From Bacteroidaceae bacterium (GTDB taxonomy: Bacteria; Bacteroidota; Bacteroidia; Bacteroidales; Bacteroidaceae): DNA of 64,000 bases. Location of the stretch: positions 1 to 64,000 of the forward strand of contig JAFUYM010000008.1 in assembly GCA_017470525.1 (NCBI GenBank), in the 5' to 3' direction. Positions 27,600 through 36,216 of the stretch are shown piece by piece. The first letter of the stretch is position 1, and the number at the start of each line of letters is the position of its first letter. The position numbers were made by a program, and so were the translations under genes. The notes beneath the pieces were generated by a model, which saw only the letters and a program-made list of their open reading frames with translations, was not told the DNA's origin and ran no database searches.

Positions 27600-27887
27600 T
27601 CACGTCACGTTCAGGTAACTCTTCAACGCTTCCACGTAGGCTTCGAAGGCTTTGCGTCCCTTGTCGGTCATGCGGCAGAGGGTGCAAGGCTTCTTGCCTT
27701 TGAAGGTCTTCTCCACGTTGATGTAGCCAGCCGTGGAGAGTTTGTCGAGTTGCACACTCAGGTTGCCAGCCGTGGCACCCGTCTGCTCTTTGATGTAGGG
27801 AAATTCGGCTTCCTCCACACTGATGAGCAGGGAGACGACGGCGAGGCGAAGTTCGGAGTGCAACAAAGGGTCTAATGGCTGGAACAT
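27600..27887 (-). CDS. Winged-helix transcriptional regulator (MarR/HTH_27-like)
   Basis: This 95-residue single-domain regulator has SELRLAVVSLLISVEEAEFPYIKEQTGATAGNLSVQLDKLSTAGYINVEKTFKGKKPCTLCRMTDKGRKAFEAY in overlapping segments, matching the PF13601-type winged helix (helix-turn-helix about 30-55, wing about 60-75). Such proteins usually sit beside a membrane protein gene and repress it. Here the membrane protein gene lies 15 bases upstream on the same strand. The ligand is unknown. Confidence 0.8.
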   Translation of the reverse strand: MFQPLDPLLHSELRLAVVSLLISVEEAEFPYIKEQTGATAGNLSVQLDKLSTAGYINVEKTFKGKKPCTLCRMTDKGRKAFEAYVEALKSYLNVT

Positions 27888-27902
27888 AGGCTCATATCCT
27901 CC

Positions 27903-28529
27903 TTATTTTTTGTGTTGAAAATGAATGACGAGACCTGGCACGATAAGACCAGTGATTGCCACTGCTGCCATCACGTAGAGTTGTTCGTGCCCCGGAAAAT
28001 GTAGCGCGCCGAAAAATCCGCCGATGCCTGCAATGAAACCACAAACCTGAATGACTCGGTTTCGGATGATGAACCCCATGATGGTTGTACCCATTCCGAA
28101 GCAGAGAGAGATGACACTTGTGATACAGGCAAAAATGAACACATTGGGCATAATCAGACTCAGAGGCAGGACTCCGCTGCCCATCAATCCGAGCAACATG
28201 CCTGTACCACCACAGAAGATGCCAAATGTTGTCCATACATATCCGATGCATTTGCTTACAAAGGTCGTTGGAACGGGTTTCTCTTTCTTGTCAATCATCC
28301 AATTGCCGATATAGCCGATTGGCCAAATAGCCGCCCAAAGGAGATTCCAAACAGGTCCTCCATGACTTTGCCACAAGTAAGCGATAAGCACTGCAAGGGC
28401 GAAAACGCAGATTCCCCACCATATCAGCGGCAATGCCGAATTTTGGGTTATCGTGCGCTGGCTGCGCTCTATTGATTCGCGGATGATTTCAAGACTGCGC
28501 TCTGCGGTCAAATTTTTCTTTTCTTCCAT
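27903..28529 (-). CDS. Multi-pass membrane protein paired with a winged-helix regulator
   Basis: This 208-residue protein has about six hydrophobic segments after a charged N-terminal helix (TAERSLEIIRESIERSQRTI). This is a common Bacteroidetes arrangement of an unknown membrane protein and a PF13601 regulator in one operon. It has no transporter motif that I recognise. Its promoter is the minus-strand TAACTTTG at 28686-28693. Confidence 0.7.
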   Translation of the reverse strand: MEEKKNLTAERSLEIIRESIERSQRTITQNSALPLIWWGICVFALAVLIAYLWQSHGGPVWNLLWAAIWPIGYIGNWMIDKKEKPVPTTFVSKCIGYVWTTFGIFCGGTGMLLGLMGSGVLPLSLIMPNVFIFACITSVISLCFGMGTTIMGFIIRNRVIQVCGFIAGIGGFFGALHFPGHEQLYVMAAVAITGLIVPGLVIHFQHKK

Positions 28530-28685
28530 TGTTTTGATTCTGTTTTGGGGTGGGGCTGTCCTTACACATTATTTATATATAGGACATGCCCGACCCGATT
28601 TTTGAACTTCTTTTACTGCTCTCTTGCCGTCCCAATCCCTCCTGCAGAAAGGGAATGAAACGACGGTTGTGTTCGAATCACGATG

Positions 28686-28693
28686 CAAAGTTA
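28686..28693 (-). promoter_or_regulatory. -7 promoter element for the membrane protein/regulator pair
   Basis: Minus-strand TAACTTTG lies about 157 bases before the ATG, giving a long leader. I see no riboswitch-like fold in 28530-28685 by eye. The remaining 28694-28812, downstream of the rluA-like gene, has no clear signal. Confidence 0.5.
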
Positions 28694-28812
28694 AAGAAGT
28701 TTGTTTTATAAACCAAATTATTTTGTGAATTATTATTACCTTTCTTTGTTTTTTAACATTTGTAGGAAGAAAAGGAAGGGGCGGAAGGGTGGGGTGAATT
28801 GAGGTGTTTAGG

Positions 28813-30462
28813 TCAGAACTCTATTACCTCAAAGTGCATCCATTTGCCTGTGATGGGGTGGCAAAAGCCAAGGCTCTCGGCATGGAGGTAGAGGCGGTCG
28901 GCGGCTTTGCCATAAAGGATGTCGCCTTTGATGGGGCGCCCCAAGCCCTCGGGGTGGGCGCAATGGATGCGGAGTTGATGAGTTCTGCCGCTGGCAGGGA
29001 AAAGTTCGATGCGTCGGGGCGAGGTGAATTCGTAATAGGTGAAGGCTTCCTTGCCGAACCGGTGGTCAACCACTTGACGAGGGCTGTCGAAAGGATTCTT
29101 CGAGAGGGGCAAAGAGATAGTGCCTTGTGGAAGTCCGTCAACCCTGCGCAGTTCAGTCACTCCTGAATGAGGCTCACGATAAGGTGAGGGTTCGTCATTG
29201 AGAATATTTTGTGCCTTCTTCGCTTTGAGCAAAGCCTTGTCGGGCATGGGAGAAGGCTCGTCGAGGATGGCGACGTATTTCTTCATCATCTGGTGCTCCA
29301 TGAACAGATTCTGTATCCATCCACATGCCTCGTGGGTCTTTGCCACAATCATCACGCCCGAGGTGTCTTGGTCGAGTCGGTGCATAAGGTGGTAGTTGGG
29401 GTTGAGGCTGTAGAGGTAATCCATCAGCGATGGCTCGCCGTGATTCTTGCTGGGCACGGAGAGAAGTCCCGAGGGCTTATAGACAATCATAAAGTCCTCC
29501 TCCTCATGCACGATATGCACACGCTTCAACAGCAGTCGGGCACGATGGAAAAGGGGATTCTCCTCCACATTGAGTCCTTTGAGCATGAACGTGAGGATCG
29601 GCACGCACTTGTGCTGACAGGCAGGGTAGAAGTTCTTCTCAATGCGCATTTGGTTGCCCTTCGACGGACCTATCCAGAACTCTTCCATGCAGATGGGCTT
29701 CAAACCGTGCTGATAGGCATATTGGAGCAGTTTGGGCGCACAGCATTCGCCGGCACCACCGGGAGGAACGCCGTACTTCCCTTTGGGTTTTGTGGCGATG
29801 CGTCCTTCCTTATAGGCGATGTACTCCTCCTCGGGGAAGGGTGATTTGTAGTCTTTGAAGATGTCGATGAGGTCAGCCTCCTCTCCTCGGGCATTGCGCA
29901 TGCGGAATTGGTGGAATGTCCACATCTGAAGGTCTTGCGACATCTCCTTTCGAAGCACTTTGAGTTGGGCGATTTCGTCCTTTCTCAGTTTTTGTTCAGG
30001 TGTCTCTTCCACAGGGTCGGCATGTTTGCTCGGCATGTCGCTGTAGAGGTTGCCGATTTTTTGGGTCAACGTCACAATCTCCAATTCTTTTTTGCGGAAA
30101 TAACCTTTCGGATTCTGCAAATCGACCACAGGCGGCACAAACCCCTTGTGGTGGTAGGAGCCGTTGTAGATGCCCGAAAAGGCTCTCAAGTAATACCGCT
30201 TCCCTTTGTATTCCACCACGAGCACCCCGAACATCTTTCCTTCCGTCGGCACCATCTCGGGGGTGTTGTAGCAATACGCAATCACCTCGTCTGCTGCGGC
30301 ACGGCACAACTTGTGGGGACGGTAGCAGAAAGGGAAGGTGAACTCTTTGGGTGACTCGGTTTTATGCACCGATTGGGGAAGCGGATGCAACTGCCTCCTC
30401 AATTCCCATTTGTCCACAATGCCCCTGAAGAAACGAATGATATGACTGAAAGCCTTGTTCAT
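28813..30462 (-). CDS. RluA-family pseudouridine synthase with long N-terminal extension
   Basis: This is a 549-residue protein. The C-terminal half is a RluA-type pseudouridine synthase with catalytic Asp364 in HRLDQDTSG, followed by GRTHQLRIH. The N-terminal 310 residues are an extension with a GAGECCAPKLLQYA segment that is regular in Bacteroidales homologues but absent from E. coli RluA. It modifies uridine in rRNA or tRNA, and the exact site is unknown. Its ATG overlaps the mrp stop by four bases, so it is the last gene of the dnaX operon. Confidence 0.85.
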   Translation of the reverse strand: MNKAFSHIIRFFRGIVDKWELRRQLHPLPQSVHKTESPKEFTFPFCYRPHKLCRAAADEVIAYCYNTPEMVPTEGKMFGVLVVEYKGKRYYLRAFSGIYNGSYHHKGFVPPVVDLQNPKGYFRKKELEIVTLTQKIGNLYSDMPSKHADPVEETPEQKLRKDEIAQLKVLRKEMSQDLQMWTFHQFRMRNARGEEADLIDIFKDYKSPFPEEEYIAYKEGRIATKPKGKYGVPPGGAGECCAPKLLQYAYQHGLKPICMEEFWIGPSKGNQMRIEKNFYPACQHKCVPILTFMLKGLNVEENPLFHRARLLLKRVHIVHEEEDFMIVYKPSGLLSVPSKNHGEPSLMDYLYSLNPNYHLMHRLDQDTSGVMIVAKTHEACGWIQNLFMEHQMMKKYVAILDEPSPMPDKALLKAKKAQNILNDEPSPYREPHSGVTELRRVDGLPQGTISLPLSKNPFDSPRQVVDHRFGKEAFTYYEFTSPRRIELFPASGRTHQLRIHCAHPEGLGRPIKGDILYGKAADRLYLHAESLGFCHPITGKWMHFEVIEF

Positions 30463-31562
30463 TGCTTGCTGACTTCAACACGCTGTGTGGGTGCCATCTC
30501 CACATTCCGCTTATCCACTTGCGTGACCACCTTGGCAGCAAGGCTCATGAAGGCGATTCCCTCTGGCGATGCAGGATTGAGCACGGCGGGTTCGCCGCTG
30601 TCACCTGTCTCGCAAACGGATTGGATAAGCGGAATCTGTGCCAAAAGTGGCACATTCAGTTCCTCTGCAAGACGTTTACAACCATCCTTGCCGAAGATGT
30701 AATATTTGTTTTCGGGCAACTCGGCAGGAGTGAACCATGCCATGTTCTCCACCAACCCGAGAATCGGCACGTTCACCTTGTCGTTCATGTACATGTTGAT
30801 ACCCTTGCGAGCATCAGCCAGTGCCACCTGCTGTGGGGTGGAAACGATGACAGCCCCTGTGATGCCGAGGGTTTGAATCAGCGTCAGATGAATGTCGCTG
30901 GTGCCAGGAGGCGTGTCGAGAATGAAGTAGTCGAGATCGCCCCATTTCGCCTCGGTGATGAGTTGCTTGAGGGCATTCGATGCCATGCCGCCACGCCACA
31001 AGGTTGCCTGTTCGGGGTCAACGAAGAAACCGATGGACAAGAGTTTCACGCCGTACTTCTCCACAGGCACAATCAAATCTCTGCCATCCACCGTCTCTGC
31101 GTAGGGACGTTCATCTTCCACCCCAAACATCTTGGGCATGGAAGGACCGAAGATGTCCGTGTCGAGCAATCCCACACGGTAGCCGAGTTTTGCCAAACCG
31201 ATGGCAAGGTTGGCTGTCACGGTAGATTTGCCCACACCGCCTTTGCCCGAACTGACGGCAATGATGTTCTTCACGCCAGGCAGTAACTTGTCAGGCTCTG
31301 GTGGCAATGCTGTCTTGGCTTTCGTGCTGATGGTCACGTCGATGTCTGGATGTACAAATGTCTTGATGGCAGCCTCTGCCGCTTTCACAACAGACTTCTT
31401 GAAAGGGTCGGTTTCCTTCTCGAAAATCAGCGAGAAGGAAACTTTCATGCCATCAATACGGAGGTCATCCTCCAGCATTTCATTCTCCATGATGCTCTTT
31501 CCGTTGCCCGGATAGCGAACCGTGGCAAGTGCATCGTGTATAAGTTTGGGGTATATGGTCAT
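30459..31562 (-). CDS. mrp: Mrp/ApbC-type iron-sulfur carrier ATPase
   Basis: This 367-residue P-loop protein is expected to carry [4Fe-4S] clusters to apoproteins. The N-terminal DUF59/MIP18-like domain (1-80) is followed by deviant Walker A SSGKGGVGKST (104-114), GLLDTDIFGPSMPKMFG, and DYFILDTPPGTSD. The CxxC that bridges the cluster in E. coli Mrp is absent. The equivalent stretch reads NMAWFTPAELPENKYYIFGKDGC, with only one Cys. It overlaps the rluA-like gene by four bases and follows a small membrane protein gene by five. Confidence 0.85.
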   Translation of the reverse strand: MTIYPKLIHDALATVRYPGNGKSIMENEMLEDDLRIDGMKVSFSLIFEKETDPFKKSVVKAAEAAIKTFVHPDIDVTISTKAKTALPPEPDKLLPGVKNIIAVSSGKGGVGKSTVTANLAIGLAKLGYRVGLLDTDIFGPSMPKMFGVEDERPYAETVDGRDLIVPVEKYGVKLLSIGFFVDPEQATLWRGGMASNALKQLITEAKWGDLDYFILDTPPGTSDIHLTLIQTLGITGAVIVSTPQQVALADARKGINMYMNDKVNVPILGLVENMAWFTPAELPENKYYIFGKDGCKRLAEELNVPLLAQIPLIQSVCETGDSGEPAVLNPASPEGIAFMSLAAKVVTQVDKRNVEMAPTQRVEVSKQ

Positions 31563-31567
31563 GATGT

Positions 31568-31843
31568 TTATTTGTTTTGATGTTGGTCAATCTTATACAT
31601 GGTGGAGTCTTGTGCCTTTTCTAATAGCATCTCTATGTATTTGTCGGATGTGTAACGGTAAATGCAGATGAGACCATACCCAACCAAGAAAAGGATGGGG
31701 ACAAACCATAAGAAGAATTTATCTAAATCCTTTTTGGGAAGTCTGCGTTTCCAAAGGGCTTCGACAAGTGCCGTGAAAAAGCCTATAATGCATATTACAC
31801 CTCCAAAACCGATGATGAATAATAATAATAAACTAATCAGCAT
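31568..31843 (-). CDS. Small two-segment membrane protein
   Basis: This 91-residue protein has two membrane segments (LISLLLLFIIGFGGVICIIGF and FFLWFVPILFLVGYGLICIY) separated by a basic loop (KRRLPKKDLDK). The function is unknown. It lies five bases from both trmB and mrp, so it is certainly transcribed with them, and it has lower GC than its neighbours. Confidence 0.6.
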   Translation of the reverse strand: MLISLLLLFIIGFGGVICIIGFFTALVEALWKRRLPKKDLDKFFLWFVPILFLVGYGLICIYRYTSDKYIEMLLEKAQDSTMYKIDQHQNK

Positions 31844-31848
31844 TTTTG

Positions 31849-32610
31849 TTATTTCCCTGTCTTTTTGGTTGATACTACTTGATGATTGTATGAACGATAG
31901 CCATCTACGGGTATTTCAATGTCAGGTTCTTCGAGTGTGCCGCTTTGCGGCAGGCGGAACTGAAGATACTTGATGGGAATGCCACGTTCCAGCCACATAC
32001 CCTCGTAGTAAGTGCGGATGTCTGTCAACGACATATCCACTTCTTTTTCTGCATAGAGGTCGAAGGTGCATTGCTCCATCGGCAAGCCGTTCTTCTCCAC
32101 CATGTATTTCGTGTAGGTGGAAAGGAAGTTGGAGTCGGTCTTCACGTGGATGATGCCGCCATCAATGAGGAAACGACGGTAACGCTCCATAAAGTAGGTG
32201 GAAGTCAACCGCTTGGTGGCTTTCTTCATCTGTGGGTCGGAGAATGTGAGCCATAGTTCTGCCACTTCATTGGGGGCGAAAAACCCATCGATGCATTCGA
32301 TGTTCGTGCGTAGAAAAGCCACGTTCGTCATGCCTTCTTCCAATGCAGTTTTGGCTCCATGCCACATGCGGGCACCTTTGATATCGACCCCGATGAAGTT
32401 CTTGTCAGGGAAACGGCGAGCCAATCCGATGGTGTATTCACCACGTCCGCAACCCAATTCGAGCACGATGGGGTTGTCGTTCTTGAAGAAGTCCTGATGC
32501 CATTTGCCTTTCAGTGGAAACCCGTCTTGCTGGAGTTGCCAGAAAGGACACTCCACCACCAACGGATTCTCCGCCATTTCGGCAAACTTTGCTAATTTCC
32601 CTTTTCCCAT
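31849..32610 (-). CDS. trmB: tRNA (guanine46-N7) methyltransferase
   Basis: TrmB places m7G at position 46 of tRNA using S-adenosylmethionine. It has 253 residues. The SAM pocket is [16 protein letters not shown] (49-64), then GVDIKGARM and the catalytic or RNA-contact region [18 protein letters not shown]. Its ATG abuts the dnaX stop directly. Confidence 0.93.
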   Translation of the reverse strand: MGKGKLAKFAEMAENPLVVECPFWQLQQDGFPLKGKWHQDFFKNDNPIVLELGCGRGEYTIGLARRFPDKNFIGVDIKGARMWHGAKTALEEGMTNVAFLRTNIECIDGFFAPNEVAELWLTFSDPQMKKATKRLTSTYFMERYRRFLIDGGIIHVKTDSNFLSTYTKYMVEKNGLPMEQCTFDLYAEKEVDMSLTDIRTYYEGMWLERGIPIKYLQFRLPQSGTLEEPDIEIPVDGYRSYNHQVVSTKKTGK

Positions 32611-34434
32611 TTATGCAAGTTCCAATTCAAATTCTTCTTTCAGTTTCCTTAATGCTTCACTCTGTTCGAGCATCATGTTCAGTTGTTCCACACGGCTGTA
32701 GGCACGTCGTTTGTCTGTCACCTCGCGCAAACGGGTCGTCATGTGGAGTGCGTTGTTTTGCAACCGTTGTTGCAAATATGCCTCCACGCGTGGCTGGATT
32801 TTGCTGAGTGCGCTCTGTATGGAGGGATTGTCGGCAATGACGAGGAAGGTGGTTCCGTCCTCTTGCAGCATAGGCTCCATGTTATCCATCTGATGCGACA
32901 TCGCCGTTTCCTCTTGAGGCAGTTTTGCGGCAAACTCTCGCCATGCCACTGTCAGGTTGACATTGTCCACTGGCTTGTTTTCAAACGTTTGGGTTGGCTT
33001 TACTGTCTGCGGACTTTCTTTCTGTTGATTGTTTGCTTGGCTCTGTTGACTCGCCTTTCGGAGAGAGAATCCCCTAAGTCCCCCTCTCAAACCTCCGATG
33101 GATGGAGTCACTTTTGGTGGAGTGGGTACTGAAGGTTGAACGGTTGTCGTAGAGGATGCAGGAGCCGCGGGCTGTGCTGCTGTCGTAGGTTGCGTTGCTG
33201 TCGGTTTTGTGGCTGTTTGAGATGTCACAGGAGTAGCAGAAACCTGACTTTTTGCCTGGCTCTCGCTGCCAGCCGCTCTCAATTGGTCGAATATGGGTTT
33301 CAAAATCTTCGTAGGGCAAAGCCCCGACGAAGCCCCATCATCGGAGGAGAGTTGTGCCGTCTCGATGAGGGTGAGTTCCACCAGCAGCCGTTTGTTTTGG
33401 CTCTGCTTATAATTCAAGTCGCAGTCGTTCGCCAGTTTCATGGCACGATAGAGAAACTGTGGCTTGCACTTTTGTGCCTGTTCCTTATATTTGTTCCGCA
33501 CCTCCTCGCTGGCTTCTATCAATCCTACCGTTTGTGCATCGCGGCTCACCAGCAAGTTGCGGAAGTGAGTGGAAAGCCCGCCGATGAAGTGCTGACCCTC
33601 AAATCCTTTGGAGAGGATTTCATTGAGTGTCAGCATGCACTCTGTGATTTTCCCTTCCAAGAAATAGTCAGTCAGACGGAAGTAGTAATCATAATCCAGC
33701 ACATTCAGGTTGGCAATGGTCTGCTGATAAGTGATGTTACCACCGCAGAACGATGCCACTTGGTCGAAGATGCTCAGTGCATCGCGCATACCGCCATCCG
33801 CCTTTTGTGCAATCACGTTCAGGGCAGCATCTTCAGCAGTAATGCCTTCTTTTTCCGCCACATTTTTCAAGTGCCGCATGATATTATCCACCGACATGCG
33901 GTTGAAGTCGTAAATCTGGCATCGGCTCAGGATGGTTGGCAGCAGTTTGTGCTTCTCCGTCGTGGCAAGGATGAAAATGGCATGGTGAGGCGGTTCCTCC
34001 AGCGTTTTCAGAAAAGCGTTGAAGGCTGCTTGCGACAGCATGTGAACCTCGTCGATGATGAACACCTTATATTTGCCAATCTGCGGTGGAATCCGCACTT
34101 GTTCAATCAGTTGGCGGATATCCTCTACAGAATTGTTTGAAGCCGCATCCAGTTCATGGATGTTGTACGAGCGTCCTTCGTTGAATGCTACACATGATTC
34201 ACATTCACCGCAAGCCTCACCATCTTCACGCGGATTCAGGCAGTTGATAGTCTTTGCAAAAATTCTTGCACACGTCGTTTTGCCCACCCCACGCGGTCCG
34301 CAGAACAGGTAAGCATGTGCCAGTCTTCCGCTTCTGATGGCATTCTTCAGCGTCGTGGTCAGTGCACCCTGTCCCACCACCGTGTCAAAGGTCATCGGGC
34401 GGTATTTTCGTGCCGAAACAATATAGTTTTCCAT
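32611..34434 (-). CDS. dnaX: DNA polymerase III subunit gamma/tau
   Basis: This is the clamp-loader ATPase, 607 residues from the ATG at 34434. The upstream 18 codons in the same frame overlap the promoter and are excluded. It has Walker A GPRGVGKT (46-53), zinc-binding cysteines CLNPREDGEACGECESC, and Walker B IIDEVHMLS. A Thr/Gln/Ala-rich linker (about 400-480, TATQPTTAAQPAAPASS) leads to a tau-like C-terminal domain. No A-rich slippage site for a short gamma form is obvious by eye. It heads the operon dnaX-trmB-membrane protein-mrp-rluA. Confidence 0.94.
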   Translation of the reverse strand: MENYIVSARKYRPMTFDTVVGQGALTTTLKNAIRSGRLAHAYLFCGPRGVGKTTCARIFAKTINCLNPREDGEACGECESCVAFNEGRSYNIHELDAASNNSVEDIRQLIEQVRIPPQIGKYKVFIIDEVHMLSQAAFNAFLKTLEEPPHHAIFILATTEKHKLLPTILSRCQIYDFNRMSVDNIMRHLKNVAEKEGITAEDAALNVIAQKADGGMRDALSIFDQVASFCGGNITYQQTIANLNVLDYDYYFRLTDYFLEGKITECMLTLNEILSKGFEGQHFIGGLSTHFRNLLVSRDAQTVGLIEASEEVRNKYKEQAQKCKPQFLYRAMKLANDCDLNYKQSQNKRLLVELTLIETAQLSSDDGASSGLCPTKILKPIFDQLRAAGSESQAKSQVSATPVTSQTATKPTATQPTTAAQPAAPASSTTTVQPSVPTPPKVTPSIGGLRGGLRGFSLRKASQQSQANNQQKESPQTVKPTQTFENKPVDNVNLTVAWREFAAKLPQEETAMSHQMDNMEPMLQEDGTTFLVIADNPSIQSALSKIQPRVEAYLQQRLQNNALHMTTRLREVTDKRRAYSRVEQLNMMLEQSEALRKLKEEFELELA

Positions 34435-34454
34435 GTTGTAGGGTTTTATTTTTG

Positions 34455-34483
34455 CAAAGTTAGTAAAAAAATTCTTACCTTTG
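34455..34483. promoter_or_regulatory. Divergent promoters of dnaX and the FAD dehydrogenase gene
   Basis: Minus-strand TAACTTTG (34455-34462) serves dnaX, with its ATG 21 bases away. Plus-strand TACCTTTG (34476-34483) serves the gene starting at 34505. The two -7 boxes are 13 bases apart, so polymerases cannot occupy both at once. Confidence 0.6.
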
Positions 34484-34504
34484 TGCATAAAAAGGAAAAA
34501 AACA

Positions 34505-36106
34505 ATGATTGAAGAGTATCAGATAAGAGTTCTGCCCGAACAGGCAGCAAGTGAACAGGGCATTAAGCAGTTTCTGCAAGATGAAAAAGGATTGTCGGTT
34601 GACGAGGTGACGGCAGTGCGGGTGTTGAAACGGAGCATTGATGCACGGCAGCGAACCATCTATGTGAATCTGAAGGTGAGGGTGTATCTGAATGAGTTGC
34701 CTTCCGATGATGAGTTTGTGCGGACGGATTATCCGAATGTGGAGGGACGGCCACAGGCGGTTGTAGTGGGTGCTGGTCCTGGTGGCTTGTTTGCGGCGTT
34801 GAGGCTGATTGAGTTGGGGGTGCGTCCTGTGGTGGTGGAACGGGGAAAGAGTGTGCATGAACGTCGGAAGGATATTGCACAAATCTCTCGCAGCCAGATG
34901 GTTGACCCCGAATCAAACTATTCTTTTGGTGAGGGTGGTGCCGGTGCTTTCTCTGATGGAAAACTCTACACGCGTAGCAAGAAACGTGGCAATGTGGAGA
35001 AAATCCTGAATGTGTTTTGCCAGCATGGAGCCAGCACGAATATTCTGGCAGATGCCCATCCACACCTGGGTACAGACAAACTCCCTAACATCATTGAGGC
35101 GATGCGGAACACCATCATCCGTTGTGGTGGTGAAGTGCATTTTGAAACGAAGATGGATGCCATTCTTGTGGAAGGCAATCGGGTGGAGGGTGTTCGATGT
35201 GGAAATCAGACATTTAAGGGACCTGTTGTTTTGGCTACAGGACACAGTGCTCGCGATGTCTATCGCTATTTGTATGCACAAGGCATTGAGATTGAGGCGA
35301 AAGACCTTGCTGTCGGAGTTCGGTTGGAGCATCCTTCTGAACTGATTGATAAAATCCAATATCATCGCAAGGAGGGTAGGGGTGAATATCTGCCCGCTGC
35401 CGAGTATTCGTTTGTCACTCAGGTGGATGGACGTGGCGTTTATTCCTTCTGCATGTGTCCGGGCGGCACGGTGGTTCCTGCTGCCAGCGGACCGAATCAG
35501 GTGGTGGTGAATGGTATGAGCAATTCGTTGCGGAATAGTCCTTGGAGCAATTCTGGCATGGTGGTGGAATTGCATGTGGATGACCTCGCAGACCGTTCCA
35601 TCATGGAGTTGCCACCCGTACCAGGCATAGAGCCGAAAGGGGGTGCACTCGCCATGATGGAGTTTCAGGAAAGGTTGGAATATCTTTCTTTTCTGCAAGG
35701 AAACAGAACACAGAAGGCACCAGCACAACGGATGGCGCATTTCGTGAATGGAAAGGGAAGTTATGACTTGCCTAAGACATCATATACTCCAGGGCTTATC
35801 AGCACTCCCATCCACTTCTGGATGCCAGATTTTGTGTCGAAGCGTTTGCAACAGGGATTTAAGAATTTTGGCAAGGCTTCTCATGGTTTCTTGACCAACG
35901 AAGCCGTCATGATAGGTGTGGAAACTCGAACGTCTGCACCTGTACGCATCCTTCGCGACCGAGAGACATTGCAGCATGTGCGTCTGCAAGGGCTGTTCCC
36001 ATGTGGTGAAGGGGCAGGATATGCTGGTGGCATCGTGAGTGCAGGTGTGGATGGAGAGAGGTGTGCAGAGATGCTGGCAGCATACATGAATAGTGTGAGA
36101 AGATAA
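34505..36106 (+). CDS. FAD-dependent dehydrogenase (COG2509-like)
   Basis: This 533-residue flavoprotein has an N-terminal 80-residue RNA-binding-like or regulatory domain. This is followed by the FAD-binding Rossmann motif VVVGAGPGGLFAALRLIELG with VVER downstream, and GEGGAGAFSDGKL, LATGHSARD and GEGAGYAGGIVSAGVDG toward the C-terminus. It belongs to the uncharacterised FAD-dependent dehydrogenases of COG2509, for which no substrate is established. Its own promoter lies 22 bases upstream, and it is followed by a GC-rich repeat array. Confidence 0.85.
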   Translation: MIEEYQIRVLPEQAASEQGIKQFLQDEKGLSVDEVTAVRVLKRSIDARQRTIYVNLKVRVYLNELPSDDEFVRTDYPNVEGRPQAVVVGAGPGGLFAALRLIELGVRPVVVERGKSVHERRKDIAQISRSQMVDPESNYSFGEGGAGAFSDGKLYTRSKKRGNVEKILNVFCQHGASTNILADAHPHLGTDKLPNIIEAMRNTIIRCGGEVHFETKMDAILVEGNRVEGVRCGNQTFKGPVVLATGHSARDVYRYLYAQGIEIEAKDLAVGVRLEHPSELIDKIQYHRKEGRGEYLPAAEYSFVTQVDGRGVYSFCMCPGGTVVPAASGPNQVVVNGMSNSLRNSPWSNSGMVVELHVDDLADRSIMELPPVPGIEPKGGALAMMEFQERLEYLSFLQGNRTQKAPAQRMAHFVNGKGSYDLPKTSYTPGLISTPIHFWMPDFVSKRLQQGFKNFGKASHGFLTNEAVMIGVETRTSAPVRILRDRETLQHVRLQGLFPCGEGAGYAGGIVSAGVDGERCAEMLAAYMNSVRR

Positions 36107-36119
36107 AAGTATTCAGAAC

Positions 36120-36206
36120 CGTACCCGAGGGGTACACCGTGCCGTACCCCTCGGGTACACCGTGCCGTACCCCTCGGGTACACTGCATCGTAGTCGAGGG
36201 GTACGG
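36120..36206. repeat. 23-base-period repeat array C (core CGTACCCCTC)
   Basis: Units start at 36120, 36143 and 36166, with a partial fourth at 36189, giving an exact 23-base period. The core cgtacccctc appears in the second and third units. In the first unit and the partial fourth, the middle is inverted (gaggggtac). It occupies the whole gap between the FAD dehydrogenase and the MATE gene, ending 10 bases before the MATE ATG. Confidence 0.75.
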
Positions 36207-36216
36207 TTTACATCTT

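Noticed and set aside
36139..36216. Upstream start of the MATE gene
   Set aside because: It would translate repeat array C; the MATE N-terminus begins at 36217.
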